From the NCBI GenBank assembly GCA_015075445.1, contig JABTUJ010000004.1, positions 1 through 64,000 on the forward strand: a DNA stretch of 64,000 nt, given 5' to 3'. Origin of the DNA: Verrucomicrobiales bacterium (lineage in GTDB: Bacteria; Verrucomicrobiota; Verrucomicrobiia; Limisphaerales; J093). The notes below the pieces were generated by a model. The model was not told the origin of the DNA. It saw nothing but the letters and a program-made list of their open reading frames with translations, and ran no database searches. This document shows, piece by piece, positions 47,509-56,691 of the stretch. The position numbers and the translations under genes are program-made. Position 1 is the stretch's first letter. Each line of letters begins with the position of its first letter.

Positions 47509-49518
47509 TCACCGGATTTGGGGAGACTTGCTCCCAACGGGAAAAGTCAGCGCATACGTCTTTCCGGCTGGCCCCCGACCGGTCATCAGTGTCTTGCCAC
47601 CGCTGCGCACCGTGACTTTCTGCTGATCGCCGGCGCGCTCCACCACCAAATCCCAGGCCCGGCCGAAAGCCCGCAGGTCACGCAGGGCCATCCGCGGCCA
47701 AGCCTTGGGCAGCCACGGTGTGCATTCAAACGAGTCGAGGCCGGTGGGCACAATGCCAAACATACCTTCGGTGAAAACGCGGGGATAAAGCGATCCGGGG
47801 CAGAGCATGTCGATCGCGTCTTCGTCGGGATACGGCCCCTTGCTGCCGAAGATCTGGGCCTGAACGACGCGCCGGGTCAGGTCGAGCCCCTCCTCGGTTC
47901 GGCCGGCTTTGAACAAGACTCGCAGGGCATAGTAGGTCTCGCGGCCCCATTCGGTGGGACGGGTGGACTCCGCCAGGATGTCGCCCCCCGCGAGCCGGTG
48001 CGGCCAGAGCTTGTCCGACATCAGCGCGGCCACAGTGGCCTCCTGCCGCTCGGTAATGCCCATCGCCAAAGGCAGAAGAATCCAGCCGCGCAAGGATGTG
48101 TTGCCCTGGTAATACCGATAGGTCTTGAAGCCCTCCACCTCCGCGCCGAAATAGGATTCAATGCCCTGCCGCAGGGCATCCGCGCGTTGGTCGAATTCCG
48201 TTGCCACCGGCTTCCCCAAGGACTGCGCCAGCCGGGCCGCCTGGCGGTAGCCTCCGTAGGCAAGGGCCGAGGTGCTGAGGTTGGCTTTTCCGGTCGGGTA
48301 GCGACCTTCCATCTCGTCGGTCTCCGAGGCGATGATGCCCTCGGTCGTCGTGTGCCGCAGGACCGAAGCCGCGCTGACTTCGATCAAGGGCCACAGTTCC
48401 TCGGCGGCGGCACGGTCGCCTTGAAACAGCAGGAATCTCGACAAGCCGTAGAGCACCATCGCGTCGTCGCCACGGTCCCGCTGGACCAGTTTCAGATCGG
48501 CGTGTTCAAACGATCCCGGGAAAGGTTTGATGCCGTGTTCCAGGCAATAGTCCTGCCAAATGCGATACATGTTCATGCTGGCGCTGTTGAGTTCGGTCTC
48601 GCCAAAGAAGGGAAACACCGGGCTGGAGTATTCCACCGGATCGTTAGCCCAGATGCCGGGGGAGTAGGTGAGGCTGCCGTTGTGGGTGATCACTCCCTTG
48701 ATCGTCTCGATCGGAGCTTCCAACACATGAAGCTTCTGCAACGCAAATGCCACATCCAGGGCTGGCTCGGGAGTTTCCAGACGCCCCGGCCCGCTCCAGG
48801 CCGCCTCCGCCAGGGCCCGGCGCGCGCCACGCTCGGCCGCCACGTTCACGGCCAGGTCAGGCTCAGCCGCCAACCTGGCTTGCACCCAGGTGGCGAATGA
48901 CAACACGCCTCCGGCTTCCACCGTAGCGGCTTCCACCCCCGCGCAGTTCCAGACGATGGCAATATCCTCCCCCACGGGCGTTACTGTGCGGGCGGGCGCA
49001 ACCGTCACGGCAACTCGTCTGCCCGTGGTGTTTCGCACCTGCCACTCTTCAATCACCAAGGCCCTGGTCATCGAAGGATAGACGGTGCGAGTGACGACTA
49101 CTCCCCCGGCTTCGGGATAGGTCAAGGTCAGCATTCCGTCGAACGTGACCGAGGACGGGAACTCGCTCTTCCAGGGCTGATCATTGACGCGCACCTCCGG
49201 ACTCGATTCGCGCCCGGCCACGAACAGGGCCTTCTTCTTTTCGACTTCTTTCAGCAGGTTGAAGAACCGGGCGGTATAGGAGAACCCGTTGGTGCGATCG
49301 GATTGCACTTGCATGACCACCTTGCGCCCCTGCAGGCAGATTACCAGCGGCTCCGTTCCGGTGCAGGCGTGAGTGATGCGACCTGGCTCGTCTCGGACCC
49401 AGAAATCGGTTCGATCCGGAACTGGGGCCGCCAGGCCAAGCGACCAGGAGGTGGCGACGGTCAGCAGGACGGCGGTCAGCGGATGGGTGCAATGTCTATT
49501 CAGTTTCACGGTCTTCAT
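47509..49518 (-). CDS. Exported six-hairpin glycosidase-like protein
   Basis: Start at ATG 49518: GGGAGG lies 9 bases upstream, whereas ATG 49527 sits directly against it. 669 residues with signal peptide (LTAVLLTVATSWSLGLAAPV). The N-terminal beta domain (FWVRDEPGRITHACTG, ALVIEEWQVRNTTGRRVAV) precedes an (alpha/alpha)6 barrel with SPVFPFFGETELNSASMNMY, ASETDEMEGRYPTGKANLST, YYQGNTSLRGWILLPL and STRPTEWGRETYYALRVL. This matches the six-hairpin glycosidase superfamily (GH78/GH95/GH116 neighbours) but no single family is clear. It overlaps the URO-D gene end by 23 bp. Confidence 0.8.
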   Translation of the reverse strand: MKTVKLNRHCTHPLTAVLLTVATSWSLGLAAPVPDRTDFWVRDEPGRITHACTGTEPLVICLQGRKVVMQVQSDRTNGFSYTARFFNLLKEVEKKKALFVAGRESSPEVRVNDQPWKSEFPSSVTFDGMLTLTYPEAGGVVVTRTVYPSMTRALVIEEWQVRNTTGRRVAVTVAPARTVTPVGEDIAIVWNCAGVEAATVEAGGVLSFATWVQARLAAEPDLAVNVAAERGARRALAEAAWSGPGRLETPEPALDVAFALQKLHVLEAPIETIKGVITHNGSLTYSPGIWANDPVEYSSPVFPFFGETELNSASMNMYRIWQDYCLEHGIKPFPGSFEHADLKLVQRDRGDDAMVLYGLSRFLLFQGDRAAAEELWPLIEVSAASVLRHTTTEGIIASETDEMEGRYPTGKANLSTSALAYGGYRQAARLAQSLGKPVATEFDQRADALRQGIESYFGAEVEGFKTYRYYQGNTSLRGWILLPLAMGITERQEATVAALMSDKLWPHRLAGGDILAESTRPTEWGRETYYALRVLFKAGRTEEGLDLTRRVVQAQIFGSKGPYPDEDAIDMLCPGSLYPRVFTEGMFGIVPTGLDSFECTPWLPKAWPRMALRDLRAFGRAWDLVVERAGDQQKVTVRSGGKTLMTGRGPAGKTYALTFPVGSKSPQIR

Positions 49519-50632
49519 AAGAGTCATCCTCCCGGGTGGCTTCGAACCTTTCGTGGCCAGTCTGTGCTTTGATGGCTTCCACCATTGCCCAGAAATTGTC
49601 CATCGGCGTGTCGAGCTGCACATGATGGGTGGGGCCGATGATCAGGCCGCCGCCTTTGCCGATGGTGTCGAGGCGCGTGCGAACCTCCCGGCGCACATCG
49701 TCGGGCTTGCCGAACGGCAGGGTGTGCTGCTCGTCAATCGAGCCCCAGAAACACAGCTTGTCGCCGAACTGCTTCTTCAAGGCCGCCGGGTCCATGCACG
49801 CCGGCTGGATGGGGTTGAGGACATCGAGGCCGATTTCGATCATATCTGGAATGATCGGGTCAATCACGCCGTCGGAGTGGTAGATGATCTTCAGGCGTGG
49901 GTTCAGACGCCTCAACTCGCTGAAGAACTCGGCCCACATCGGTTTGAAAATCCTACGCCATAGTTCCGGCGAGATGGCCATCGCGTGCTGCGCGCCGATG
50001 TCGTCGCCAACCCAGATCGCGTCCACGCCCATCTTGACCAACTTCTTCGCCGCCGTCAGGTGATACCGGTAGGGAATGTCGAGGATGGCTTTGGCCCGAT
50101 CGGGGTTGACCACCAGATCCGTCAGCATCGTCTCAAGCCCCCGCAACGCCCAGGCCGTCTCAAGGATCGTCGTCACCGTCACGCCGACGATAAAGTAGTC
50201 CTGCTTGTAATGGTGGATTAGGTGGGCGGCATCCGCATACAACTCAGGCCGGTTCGGGTCGGGTGGCCGGTAGGAGGAGATGGCGTCGTCATCCGCCAGC
50301 GGGTGGCCGACGATCTCTGTATAGAAACCGTTGCCAAACGGCGTGGTGTATTCACAGGATCTCCAGCCGACGCCCCATTCATCCGTGTAGGGTTCCTTCG
50401 ATTGGTAATAGCAATTGGCCCAGCCGACACTTATCAGGAGTAAATCCTCGCCCAGTGCGCGTTCCAGTTCGTACGTGTTGCCGCCCCCGTGTGGGTTGTG
50501 ACCGTTCTGGCCGGCCAACCCCATGTCTGCCCGCAGTCGGGCGGCGAACTCGGGGGTGAAGCTGATCTGCATCGGGCAGCGGTCTGGCTGCTCGCGGCTC
50601 AGGGCCGTCAAAACACGATCCCTTGGTTTCAT
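49496..50632 (-). CDS. Uroporphyrinogen decarboxylase (MtaA/URO-D) family protein
   Basis: 378 residues from ATG 50632. It has RDRVLTALSREQPDRCPMQI, then VDAIWVGDDIGAQHAMAISPELW, IIYHSDGVIDPIIPDMIEIGLDVLNP and GPTHHVQLDTPMDNF, the typical order of URO-D-like methyltransferases. Heme-pathway decarboxylases have a conserved Arg pair and Asp (FAGAPWT-type) not evident here, so a role in corrinoid or methyl-group transfer, or an unknown catabolic role, is more likely. Next genes are a glycosidase and a broken homocysteine methyltransferase, which fits methyl-group transfer from methylated sugars as a speculation. Confidence 0.8.
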   Translation of the reverse strand: MKPRDRVLTALSREQPDRCPMQISFTPEFAARLRADMGLAGQNGHNPHGGGNTYELERALGEDLLLISVGWANCYYQSKEPYTDEWGVGWRSCEYTTPFGNGFYTEIVGHPLADDDAISSYRPPDPNRPELYADAAHLIHHYKQDYFIVGVTVTTILETAWALRGLETMLTDLVVNPDRAKAILDIPYRYHLTAAKKLVKMGVDAIWVGDDIGAQHAMAISPELWRRIFKPMWAEFFSELRRLNPRLKIIYHSDGVIDPIIPDMIEIGLDVLNPIQPACMDPAALKKQFGDKLCFWGSIDEQHTLPFGKPDDVRREVRTRLDTIGKGGGLIIGPTHHVQLDTPMDNFWAMVEAIKAQTGHERFEATREDDSYEDRETE

Positions 50633-50703
50633 TTCGAATTGTTAAGCTTGCGGCGACAGGTTGAGCGCGTGTCCGAAGGAGGCCATTTCATAGGCGGGTA
50701 TGT

Positions 50704-51185
50704 TCATTTGACGGGCAAGCGCTCGTTGAGATAGCGCGTGAGCGTGTCGTAAAGATGCCGGGTGGTGTTGGGTCCCTCGGAAATGGCGTGGGTGCGGTTC
50801 GGATAAGGCATCACGGTAAAATGCTTGTGGTGAGCGATGAGTTCGTTCATCAGCCGTTCCGTGCCTTGGTAATGGCCGTTGTCATCGCCCGTGCCGTGGA
50901 CAGGCAGCAGATTCCCCTTGAGCTGGCTGGCGTGAGTGATGGGCGAGCCCAGGCGGTAGTTCTCGGCGTTGTCCTGGGGCAGGCCCATGTAGCGCTCCTG
51001 GTAGATCGTATCGTAGAGCAACTGGCTGGCGTTCGGGGCGACGGCCATTGCCGTGCTATACAGGTCCGGGTAGCGGAAGATGGCGTTCAGGCTCATGCTG
51101 CCGCCGCCTCGGCGACCGGGCGAGGGCTGAATGTGCAGAAACAAACCAGGCACGGCACAAATGCCTTGAGCAGAAACTTGGTCAT
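50704..51185 (-). pseudogene. S9 peptidase gene reduced to signal peptide plus C-terminal half by internal deletion
   Basis: ATG at 51185 overlaps the M24 gene stop (ATGA). It reads a signal peptide, MTKFLLKAFVPCLVCFCTFS and PRPVAEAAAA, then stops. In another frame from about 51110 the sequence resumes as GGGSMSLNAIFRYPDLYSTA, VHGTGDDNGHYQGTERLMNE and PYPNRTHAISEG, the end of a DPP IV-type peptidase, closing at 50704. The join lies in a GCGGCGGCAGC run that codes Ala-rich leader on one side and the Gly run after the catalytic Ser on the other. Around 550-600 codons, including the propeller and the Ser, are missing. Confidence 0.85.
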
Positions 51186-52399
51186 AGCTTCGCAAACTCC
51201 TGTTGCATCTCGCCGGTCACTCGCGCGCTGCGCTCCTCGACGAAGAGGTTGATCTCCGTGCGCACGCCGAAGTCCGGCAGGTAGAGCGCTGGCTCCACCG
51301 AGAAACACGTCCACGGGATGACCGGCCGCTCGTCGTGGGTCTCGAAGTTGTCCATATTGGCGCCGACGCCATGCACTTCGCGCCCGATCGAATGGCCGGT
51401 CCGGTGACGGACGCATTGCCCCATGCCGCAGGCTTCGATATGCCCACGCACCGCATCATCCACCTCGAAGCCGCGCAAGGTCCGGCCGGAGGCTGCCGCC
51501 GCTTGAACCAAACGGATGCCGGCGTCGCGAGCGCCGACAACCACCGCGAAGGCCTTCCTCATTCGCTCCGGCACTTGGTCGCCGCAGAACGCCATCCAGG
51601 TGATGTCGTAATAGACGGCCTCCGGTTCGTTGCTCAACTTGGCCCAAAGGTCCAGCAGCACCAGGTCGCCGCGTCGAATGGGCGCGCTCCCGGTTGCGGG
51701 TGGCGCATAGTGTGAATCGGCGGCGTTCACGTTGGCGCCAACGATGGGCGGATGGTTTGTTACCAAGCCGGTCTCCTGGAAACGCCGCATCACAAACTGC
51801 TGCACGCCGTATTCGTCGAGCGACTGCCCGGCGCGGGTGGCTTGCTTGATGAAGTCAAACGCCTCCGCACGAATCCGGTCCACGCGGCGACCGGCTTCCA
51901 GGTGCATTGCCAACTGGGCGGACGTCCATTTCGCTTCGAAGATTTGGATCAGTTCCGCCGAGCTGACCACTTCCACGCCCAGACTGCGGATCAGATCAAT
52001 CGTCCCGGCGTCCACGTAGGCTACATAGGGCACCGCGCAGCGAGGCGAAAACTGCATGGCGACCTTCTGCGCGCCGTGCAGAAGCTGGCGCAAGCCGGTC
52101 TCCTGCTCCTGCCAGCGGGCGTAAGGGATTTTGGCGCCGGGCAGCTCCGCGAGAACGTGCGGTTCCACTTGATGCACCAGCCCCCGCGGTTGGCCGCGCG
52201 CCGGGATGAAATAGTACCAGCGTCGGCTGACCAAGCCGGATGGATGCAGCCCCAGCAAACGGTAGGCGAGCGGATCGCGCTCGTGATGATCGAAGAATAG
52301 CCAGCCGTCGAGGCCGGCCTTTTGGAGTTCACCCTGGATGGACTCAAGATTCATGGTTCGCCACAGCTTGGCGTGGGTGGGCGGCAGCCCGAAGCTCAT
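51182..52399 (-). CDS. M24 family Xaa-Pro peptidase
   Basis: Start at ATG 52399 (405 residues), with AAAGAGAC upstream; ATG 52354 is possible. The N-terminal domain (GLDGWLFFDHHERDPLAYRL) is the creatinase-type part. The pita-bread core has the metal ligands: LVLLDLWAK and AVYYDITWM (two Asp), HRTGHSIGRE (His), FSVEPALYLPDFG (Glu) and VRTEINLFV (Glu). These bind two metal ions and cleave N-terminal residues before proline. No signal peptide. It is divergent from the GntR regulator at 52466 and coupled to the broken S9 gene. Confidence 0.9.
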   Translation of the reverse strand: MSFGLPPTHAKLWRTMNLESIQGELQKAGLDGWLFFDHHERDPLAYRLLGLHPSGLVSRRWYYFIPARGQPRGLVHQVEPHVLAELPGAKIPYARWQEQETGLRQLLHGAQKVAMQFSPRCAVPYVAYVDAGTIDLIRSLGVEVVSSAELIQIFEAKWTSAQLAMHLEAGRRVDRIRAEAFDFIKQATRAGQSLDEYGVQQFVMRRFQETGLVTNHPPIVGANVNAADSHYAPPATGSAPIRRGDLVLLDLWAKLSNEPEAVYYDITWMAFCGDQVPERMRKAFAVVVGARDAGIRLVQAAAASGRTLRGFEVDDAVRGHIEACGMGQCVRHRTGHSIGREVHGVGANMDNFETHDERPVIPWTCFSVEPALYLPDFGVRTEINLFVEERSARVTGEMQQEFAKL

Positions 52400-52465
52400 T
52401 TGAGTTGTCTCTTTTAGTACCAACTTGCTGGACAGATCGGGGCGGCGTCGGTACCTGAGGGAGGC
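52400..52465. promoter_or_regulatory. Divergent intergenic region between M24 peptidase and GntR regulator
   Basis: Only 66 bp separate the two divergent starts, so both promoters and probably the operator of the GntR-type regulator lie here. No clear palindrome was identified by eye. Confidence 0.45.
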
Positions 52466-53566
52466 GTGATTGAACCGGTCAAGCGTGAGTTCCTCCGCGA
52501 TGCCGCCGCACGGCAGTTGCGGGAGGCTATTGCTGAGGGGCTCTGGAAGGAACACCTGCCGAGCGAGGTCGTCCTCTGCCGGGAGTTGCACGTAAGCCGC
52601 CGCACGATTCGCTCGGCCCTGGCCCAATTAGCCCGGGAGAAGTGGCTGCGGCGCCGCGGGCGCGGGCTTACCCCGGCCATCCGCCCATCCGTCCGCCGTC
52701 GGAGCCAGACGCGCCCCGCCACGGTGATCCGCTACCTCAGCCCGCGGCGAGCGGAAATGAACGATCACTCCACCCAGGTCGAGGAGAACGCCTTGCGGGA
52801 GCATGTGGGGCGGGAAGGCTTCCGTCTGCAGTTCGAATGCCACCCCGATCTCTATACCCGATTCTCCGCCAAACGCCTGAAGGCTCTTGCCTTTCAGCCC
52901 GACACGGCCGCGTGGGTCCTGCTCAACGCCACGCGCCAGATTCAGGAGTGGTTTGTGTCCAGCGGCCTTCCTTGCGTCGTGACCGGGTCCTGTCATGAGG
53001 GAGTGGACCTGCCCAATGTCGAGTTCGATTACTCTGCCGCTTGTTTTCACGCGGTGCATCTGCTGGCGGGTCAGGGCCACTCCCATGTCGTCTACGTGAC
53101 GCCAGCCCGATTGAACGCCAGCGAGCAGTCAGCGGTCCGGGGGTACCTTGAAGCCGCCAGCCGGTTTCCCAAGATGAGGGCGACGGTCACCTGCCATGAT
53201 GACACCCGCGAGGGGATTTGCCAGGCCCTGCGCTCACTGTTGAGACGCTCGCCCACGCCGACCGGCTACCTGGTGTCGTTGGCCGAGCACACGCTCACCA
53301 CCCTCGGCTTTCTGCAGTCCCAAGGGGTGAGGGTCCCTGCCGACGCTTCGGTGATCTGCCGCATCGACAGCCCGTTCCTGGATTTCCACGTCCCCTCGGT
53401 AGCCCAATACCGGATTGACTGTGTGAAGTCCGGTCACGCCGTCGGCGCCCTGGCCGTGGATGTCATCCGGCACGGAGCCGGCCGTTCCCGGCCTGTGAAG
53501 ATCGTGCCCGAATTCGTGCCCGGCCAAACATTCGTGTCGGCGTCAAAGCAAACTCCCGCCTCTTGA
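52466..53566 (+). CDS. GntR-type winged-helix regulator with LacI-like sugar-binding domain
   Basis: 366 residues starting at GTG 52466; a GAGGGAGG stretch lies just before it, very close for a Shine-Dalgarno site. Residues 10-70 (AARQLREAIAEGLWKEHLPS then LHVSRRTIRSALAQLAREKW) form a GntR winged helix. The rest (AWVLLNATRQIQEWFVSSGLPCVV, FHAVHLLAGQGHSHVVYV, VPADASVICRIDS) is a LacI/PBP-like sensor. This domain pair is common in Verrucomicrobiota and usually represses nearby transport or glycosidase genes in response to a sugar. The divergent M24/S9 pair is the probable target. Confidence 0.88.
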   Translation: MIEPVKREFLRDAAARQLREAIAEGLWKEHLPSEVVLCRELHVSRRTIRSALAQLAREKWLRRRGRGLTPAIRPSVRRRSQTRPATVIRYLSPRRAEMNDHSTQVEENALREHVGREGFRLQFECHPDLYTRFSAKRLKALAFQPDTAAWVLLNATRQIQEWFVSSGLPCVVTGSCHEGVDLPNVEFDYSAACFHAVHLLAGQGHSHVVYVTPARLNASEQSAVRGYLEAASRFPKMRATVTCHDDTREGICQALRSLLRRSPTPTGYLVSLAEHTLTTLGFLQSQGVRVPADASVICRIDSPFLDFHVPSVAQYRIDCVKSGHAVGALAVDVIRHGAGRSRPVKIVPEFVPGQTFVSASKQTPAS

Positions 53567-54054
53567 AATGTCCGGACCCAACAGGCCGTACCAAGCCACC
53601 TCAGCACCACCTCGCGAAACTTGGGAGCGACAGACTGGACTGACGCTCTCCCGGGCCTCTCCCGGTCCATCCGCCGTTTCCTTGATCTCACCCCCAGCAG
53701 TTCTTTATTCAAAGCCGCCGGGCCGCCGCAGTGCGACTTCCTCGCGAGACCGGCCCAGGCGTGTCTGAGATAGATCGGGACTGCGGCCTCTGGTGACGGA
53801 GCCGTGAGCCGGGCGTTTCACTCGCCCATGGGGTGCCCTCCAGCGCCGATCGAGAGACCGTACTAAAGGCTCCCCTCCTCGGCCAATCAGAGATTGGCCG
53901 TGTCGCTCGCGGGAACCGAGGTCCTGATACTCGGTAGCGATTCATGCCGCGCCACTTCGCTCGCTGTGGTTTTGGATCAGGGTGGGTATCCATCAACGCC
54001 TCGGAGCGAGCTCCACGCCTCTGCTGTCAGAGGCTGGTGGATCACGCATGATTC
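53567..54054. other. 488-bp gene-free boundary region with two hairpins, likely integration edge
   Basis: Between the regulator and the integrase no frame is convincing. It holds a perfect hairpin GGCCAATC-AGA-GATTGGCC (53881-53899) and a hairpin GCCTCTG-CTGT-CAGAGGC (54016-54033) just downstream of the integrase gene. No tRNA-like sequence was found, so the attachment site is not a tRNA by eye. Confidence 0.55.
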
Positions 54055-55299
54055 TCAACGTGGCTGCATGATCGCGAACCACGCCTCACCTTCCGCCTCG
54101 GTGGCGAGTGCCCGGTAGTGGGAGAAGATCGTTGCCGCGGAATTCCCAGCTTCCAGGGCCGTCTGCGGCACGTTCTTGGTGGCCGCTGCGCGATACGTGC
54201 AAAACGAATGACGAAGCCCGTTATGCCGCCACGGGAGAAATCCGGCGGCTTCGGCTGTGGCGTTTTGGGCGGCAGAGATGCTCCGCGCCCTATCCCGCCA
54301 GGTCTGCCCGTGCGGCCAGACCGGACCGCTCTCCCTGGCCAGCGGCGACAGCCACTTGGCCAGGTTGTCGGTGATCGGCGCCAGGCGCGTGCCAGCGCAC
54401 CGCGTTTTGCGGTGGGTGACTTTGATGGTCCGCTCGGCCAACCGGACGTCCCGCCAGTCCAAGGCGAGGATTTCGCTGGTCCGCAGCCCCGCGAAACCGC
54501 CGATGGCCAGGCAGGGCAGAAAGTCCGGCGTCGCCGCAGCGAGCAGCTTGACCATCTCCGCCGGGCTCCACACCTCGATCGCGTTTTCACGCTGCCCGTT
54601 GAATCGTTCGGTGTCCGTGAACGGATTCGCCCCGCGAGGGATGTAACCTCGGCTCTCGCAATGCGCGAACAACCGCCACAACACCTGGCGGGTGGCGTTC
54701 TTGGTGCTGCTGGCTCGTTTCAAGCCGTCGAGATACCGCTGGCAGTCCGCCGTCGTCACGCTCGCCGGATGCACGGGAAAGGCCTTGGTGAAAGGACCAA
54801 TGCGGCAGCGCAGGTCGGTCAGATAAGGTCCGCTCGCCTTGGCCTGCCGGCGCAGTTCAATCATCTCGGTAGCGGCCTCCGCCAGCGTGATCTGCGGTAG
54901 GGTACTCGGGTGACGTTCCAAGTAGAACCGCGCGGCGGGAGCCAACAAGCTACCGTTTCCGAGGATGCCAACGGCCTCCGCGTATCTGGCGCACGCCAGT
55001 TCGGGGGGCTCACCCACGGGGCGCAGGAGTTCGAGACAGCGGGCGAAGCTGGCCGCCTCCTGACCAGATAGGGCGGCCGCGACGGCGTCGCCCTTGGCCA
55101 GCAACCCGGCAATCCGCCGCGCCTCCCGCTGGGCGGCTTGATGGTCGGCGAAGCTCCGAAGTCGGCGGCGTCCGACGGTGTAATCGCAGACCTCGAAGGT
55201 TGGGTAGGGGTTGCCGTCCACGGTGCGGGTGCGGCGGTAGATCTTCACCGCGGCATTGCCGACGCGGACCGTTTCGATCCTCCGTTTGGGGCGCTTCAT
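54055..55299 (-). CDS. Tyrosine recombinase (phage-type integrase)
   Basis: Start at ATG 55299 (414 residues, MKRPKRRIETVRVG). The N-terminal arm and core-binding parts (LPQITLAEAATEMIELRRQA, LTDLRCRIGPFTKAFP, NATRQVLWRLFAHCESRGY) are followed by the catalytic domain: GFAGLRTSEILALDW (Arg), VTHRKTRCAG (Lys), HNGLRHSFCTYRAA (His-x-x-Arg), EAGNSAATIFSHYRAL with the nucleophile Tyr. The HGHS-type His is Asn here (AGNS), as in many planctomycete/verrucomicrobial integrases. It catalyses site-specific insertion of the element that starts here. Confidence 0.92.
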   Translation of the reverse strand: MKRPKRRIETVRVGNAAVKIYRRTRTVDGNPYPTFEVCDYTVGRRRLRSFADHQAAQREARRIAGLLAKGDAVAAALSGQEAASFARCLELLRPVGEPPELACARYAEAVGILGNGSLLAPAARFYLERHPSTLPQITLAEAATEMIELRRQAKASGPYLTDLRCRIGPFTKAFPVHPASVTTADCQRYLDGLKRASSTKNATRQVLWRLFAHCESRGYIPRGANPFTDTERFNGQRENAIEVWSPAEMVKLLAAATPDFLPCLAIGGFAGLRTSEILALDWRDVRLAERTIKVTHRKTRCAGTRLAPITDNLAKWLSPLARESGPVWPHGQTWRDRARSISAAQNATAEAAGFLPWRHNGLRHSFCTYRAAATKNVPQTALEAGNSAATIFSHYRALATEAEGEAWFAIMQPR

Positions 55300-55569
55300 G
55301 CCGCCAAATGTAGTCAAAACATAGGCAGGAATCAACAAAATTACGCGAATTCTAAGGAATGAGTGGCATTCTCCATTGGTTCGAGTTGTGCCGCACAAAC
55401 AATCCTCATCCCATTTGCCCCGACAAGCGTGCTCCGCGACGAGGGGTAGTGCCGCGGAGGGCCGAAGCGAAGCTCACATCGGTCGCGGCCCGGAGCGTGC
55501 GCCTGGGCCCCCGTCGCGGGACACGCTGCTACAGCGCCCCGTCGCCCGGCGCCAAGGACGACTTCCCGT

Positions 55570-56253
55570 TCACGCCGCCAGTGGCTCCTGCCAGCCTCGG
55601 TGATCGCTCGTGTGGTACCCCACGACTTCCTCTTGCAGAACCAGAGGTGGGCCGGCCGATATTGTCTCCGCGGCCGTCAGCATCGCGCCAACCGAACGGT
55701 GGATGAACGGTCCCATCTGCGGCCACGTGATCCGGTGCATGTCAATGGCGTTGATGCCATCGGGAATCGCGACCTGGTGCGACCGGGCGACAAACTCGCC
55801 GCCGTCAATCACGTCGGTGACCTTGTGGATCGTCAGAGCCAAGTGCGTCCGGCCATCGCGCACCATCGCGGCAATCGGGTCGGGGCCGGGATACGACGGC
55901 CAAGTAGGGCCGCTGTGGTGGAAGTTGTAGAAGCCGAGCGATGGGTAGTGGATCAGCGGTGTTGGGATCTTCTGGCCGAAGGTGGCCATCAGGCATAGCG
56001 ACGGTTGCCACTCGTCGAGAAACAGCGCGAAGAAGTCCGGCGACTTTACGCGGCCGGTGAAGACGGGCAATCCCTGCTCGGCGGCGAACCGGGGGACGAG
56101 TAACTCGTCGTCGCGGGTATGCGGATAGTGCCAGAGGCGGACGCTGGGGTGCGCAAACGGTTGGGTGGGATCATCGGTGGCGACCCCGACCACCGTCACG
56201 CGCCGGGCCAGCGGGCCGAAGAGAAGCTCCTGGAGCACATGGTAGCCGCCCAT
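55570..56253 (-). CDS. Formyltransferase-family protein (methionyl-tRNA formyltransferase-like fold)
   Basis: 227 codons from the first ATG in frame (56253), but the conserved start of the fold, KTRVAVFGSFMGGYHVL, begins upstream of that ATG in the same open frame, so the true start is earlier. A strong GGAGG-preceded ATG lies at 56369 but in another frame, hinting at a one-base shift near the 5' end. The core has CLMATFGQKIPTPLI, YNFHHSGPTWPSYPGPDPIA (Asn and His) and TIHKVTDVIDGGEFVA (Asp), the N-H-D triad of 10-formyl-THF transferases. The acceptor is probably an amino sugar or a tRNA-independent substrate; not the housekeeping Fmt by sequence. It lies between the integrase and hypothetical genes. 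Confidence 0.75.
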   Translation of the reverse strand: MGGYHVLQELLFGPLARRVTVVGVATDDPTQPFAHPSVRLWHYPHTRDDELLVPRFAAEQGLPVFTGRVKSPDFFALFLDEWQPSLCLMATFGQKIPTPLIHYPSLGFYNFHHSGPTWPSYPGPDPIAAMVRDGRTHLALTIHKVTDVIDGGEFVARSHQVAIPDGINAIDMHRITWPQMGPFIHRSVGAMLTAAETISAGPPLVLQEEVVGYHTSDHRGWQEPLAA

Positions 56254-56619
56254 GAAGCTGCCGAAGACGGCGACGCGAGTCTTCGGCGGTGAACGGTGGC
56301 ATGGTAGATGGGGGACGTTTCGCGGAGAACCCAGGATTCCCGCGCCGGGAAGGTCAGCACCGTTTTCATGTTTCCTCCAACCTCAGCGAGGCACGGAGAG
56401 CCCCACCCAGAGGCCCCACGAGCAACCGGAACGGCCGGGCCGTCGTGCCGCGGTTAGATGTCGGTCCGGTTCAGTCCAAGATCAAGTTCTTTTTCGCGCT
56501 AGATTCGATTCTCTAACGCATCGACGTCCGGCTGTGGCGGGTCTGTCGGAGGGCGTTCTCGGTTGCCGGGGATTTCGCGAAGGCCGGAGTCACGTGTCAC
56601 TTGGCGACGAAGCTCGTGC

Positions 56620-56640
56620 GGGTGTTATCGGGTAACACCC
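56620..56640 (+). repeat. Dyad element, copy 1 (GGGTGTTA-TCGGG-TAACACCC)
   Basis: Perfect 8-bp arms with a 5-nt spacer. It pairs as an inverted repeat with the copy at 56692-56711 over about 17 bases, 50 bp away. Could be an operator, recombinase binding site or replication/transfer origin of the element. Confidence 0.6.
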
Positions 56641-56691
56641 ATGAGGTTCGCTGCCCTATAGTTCGCCCATCCGGCCTCTCGCAGAGCGCGG

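Noticed and set aside
53985..54060. Possible tRNA at the integrase edge
   Set aside because: A 7-bp hairpin looks like an arm, but no acceptor stem, anticodon arm or T-loop could be fitted on either strand.
56190..56369. 57-codon ORF with good ribosome site before the formyltransferase
   Set aside because: Its text (VLTFPARESWVLRETSPIYH) has no family and overlaps the formyltransferase 5' part; kept only as a hint for a frameshifted start.
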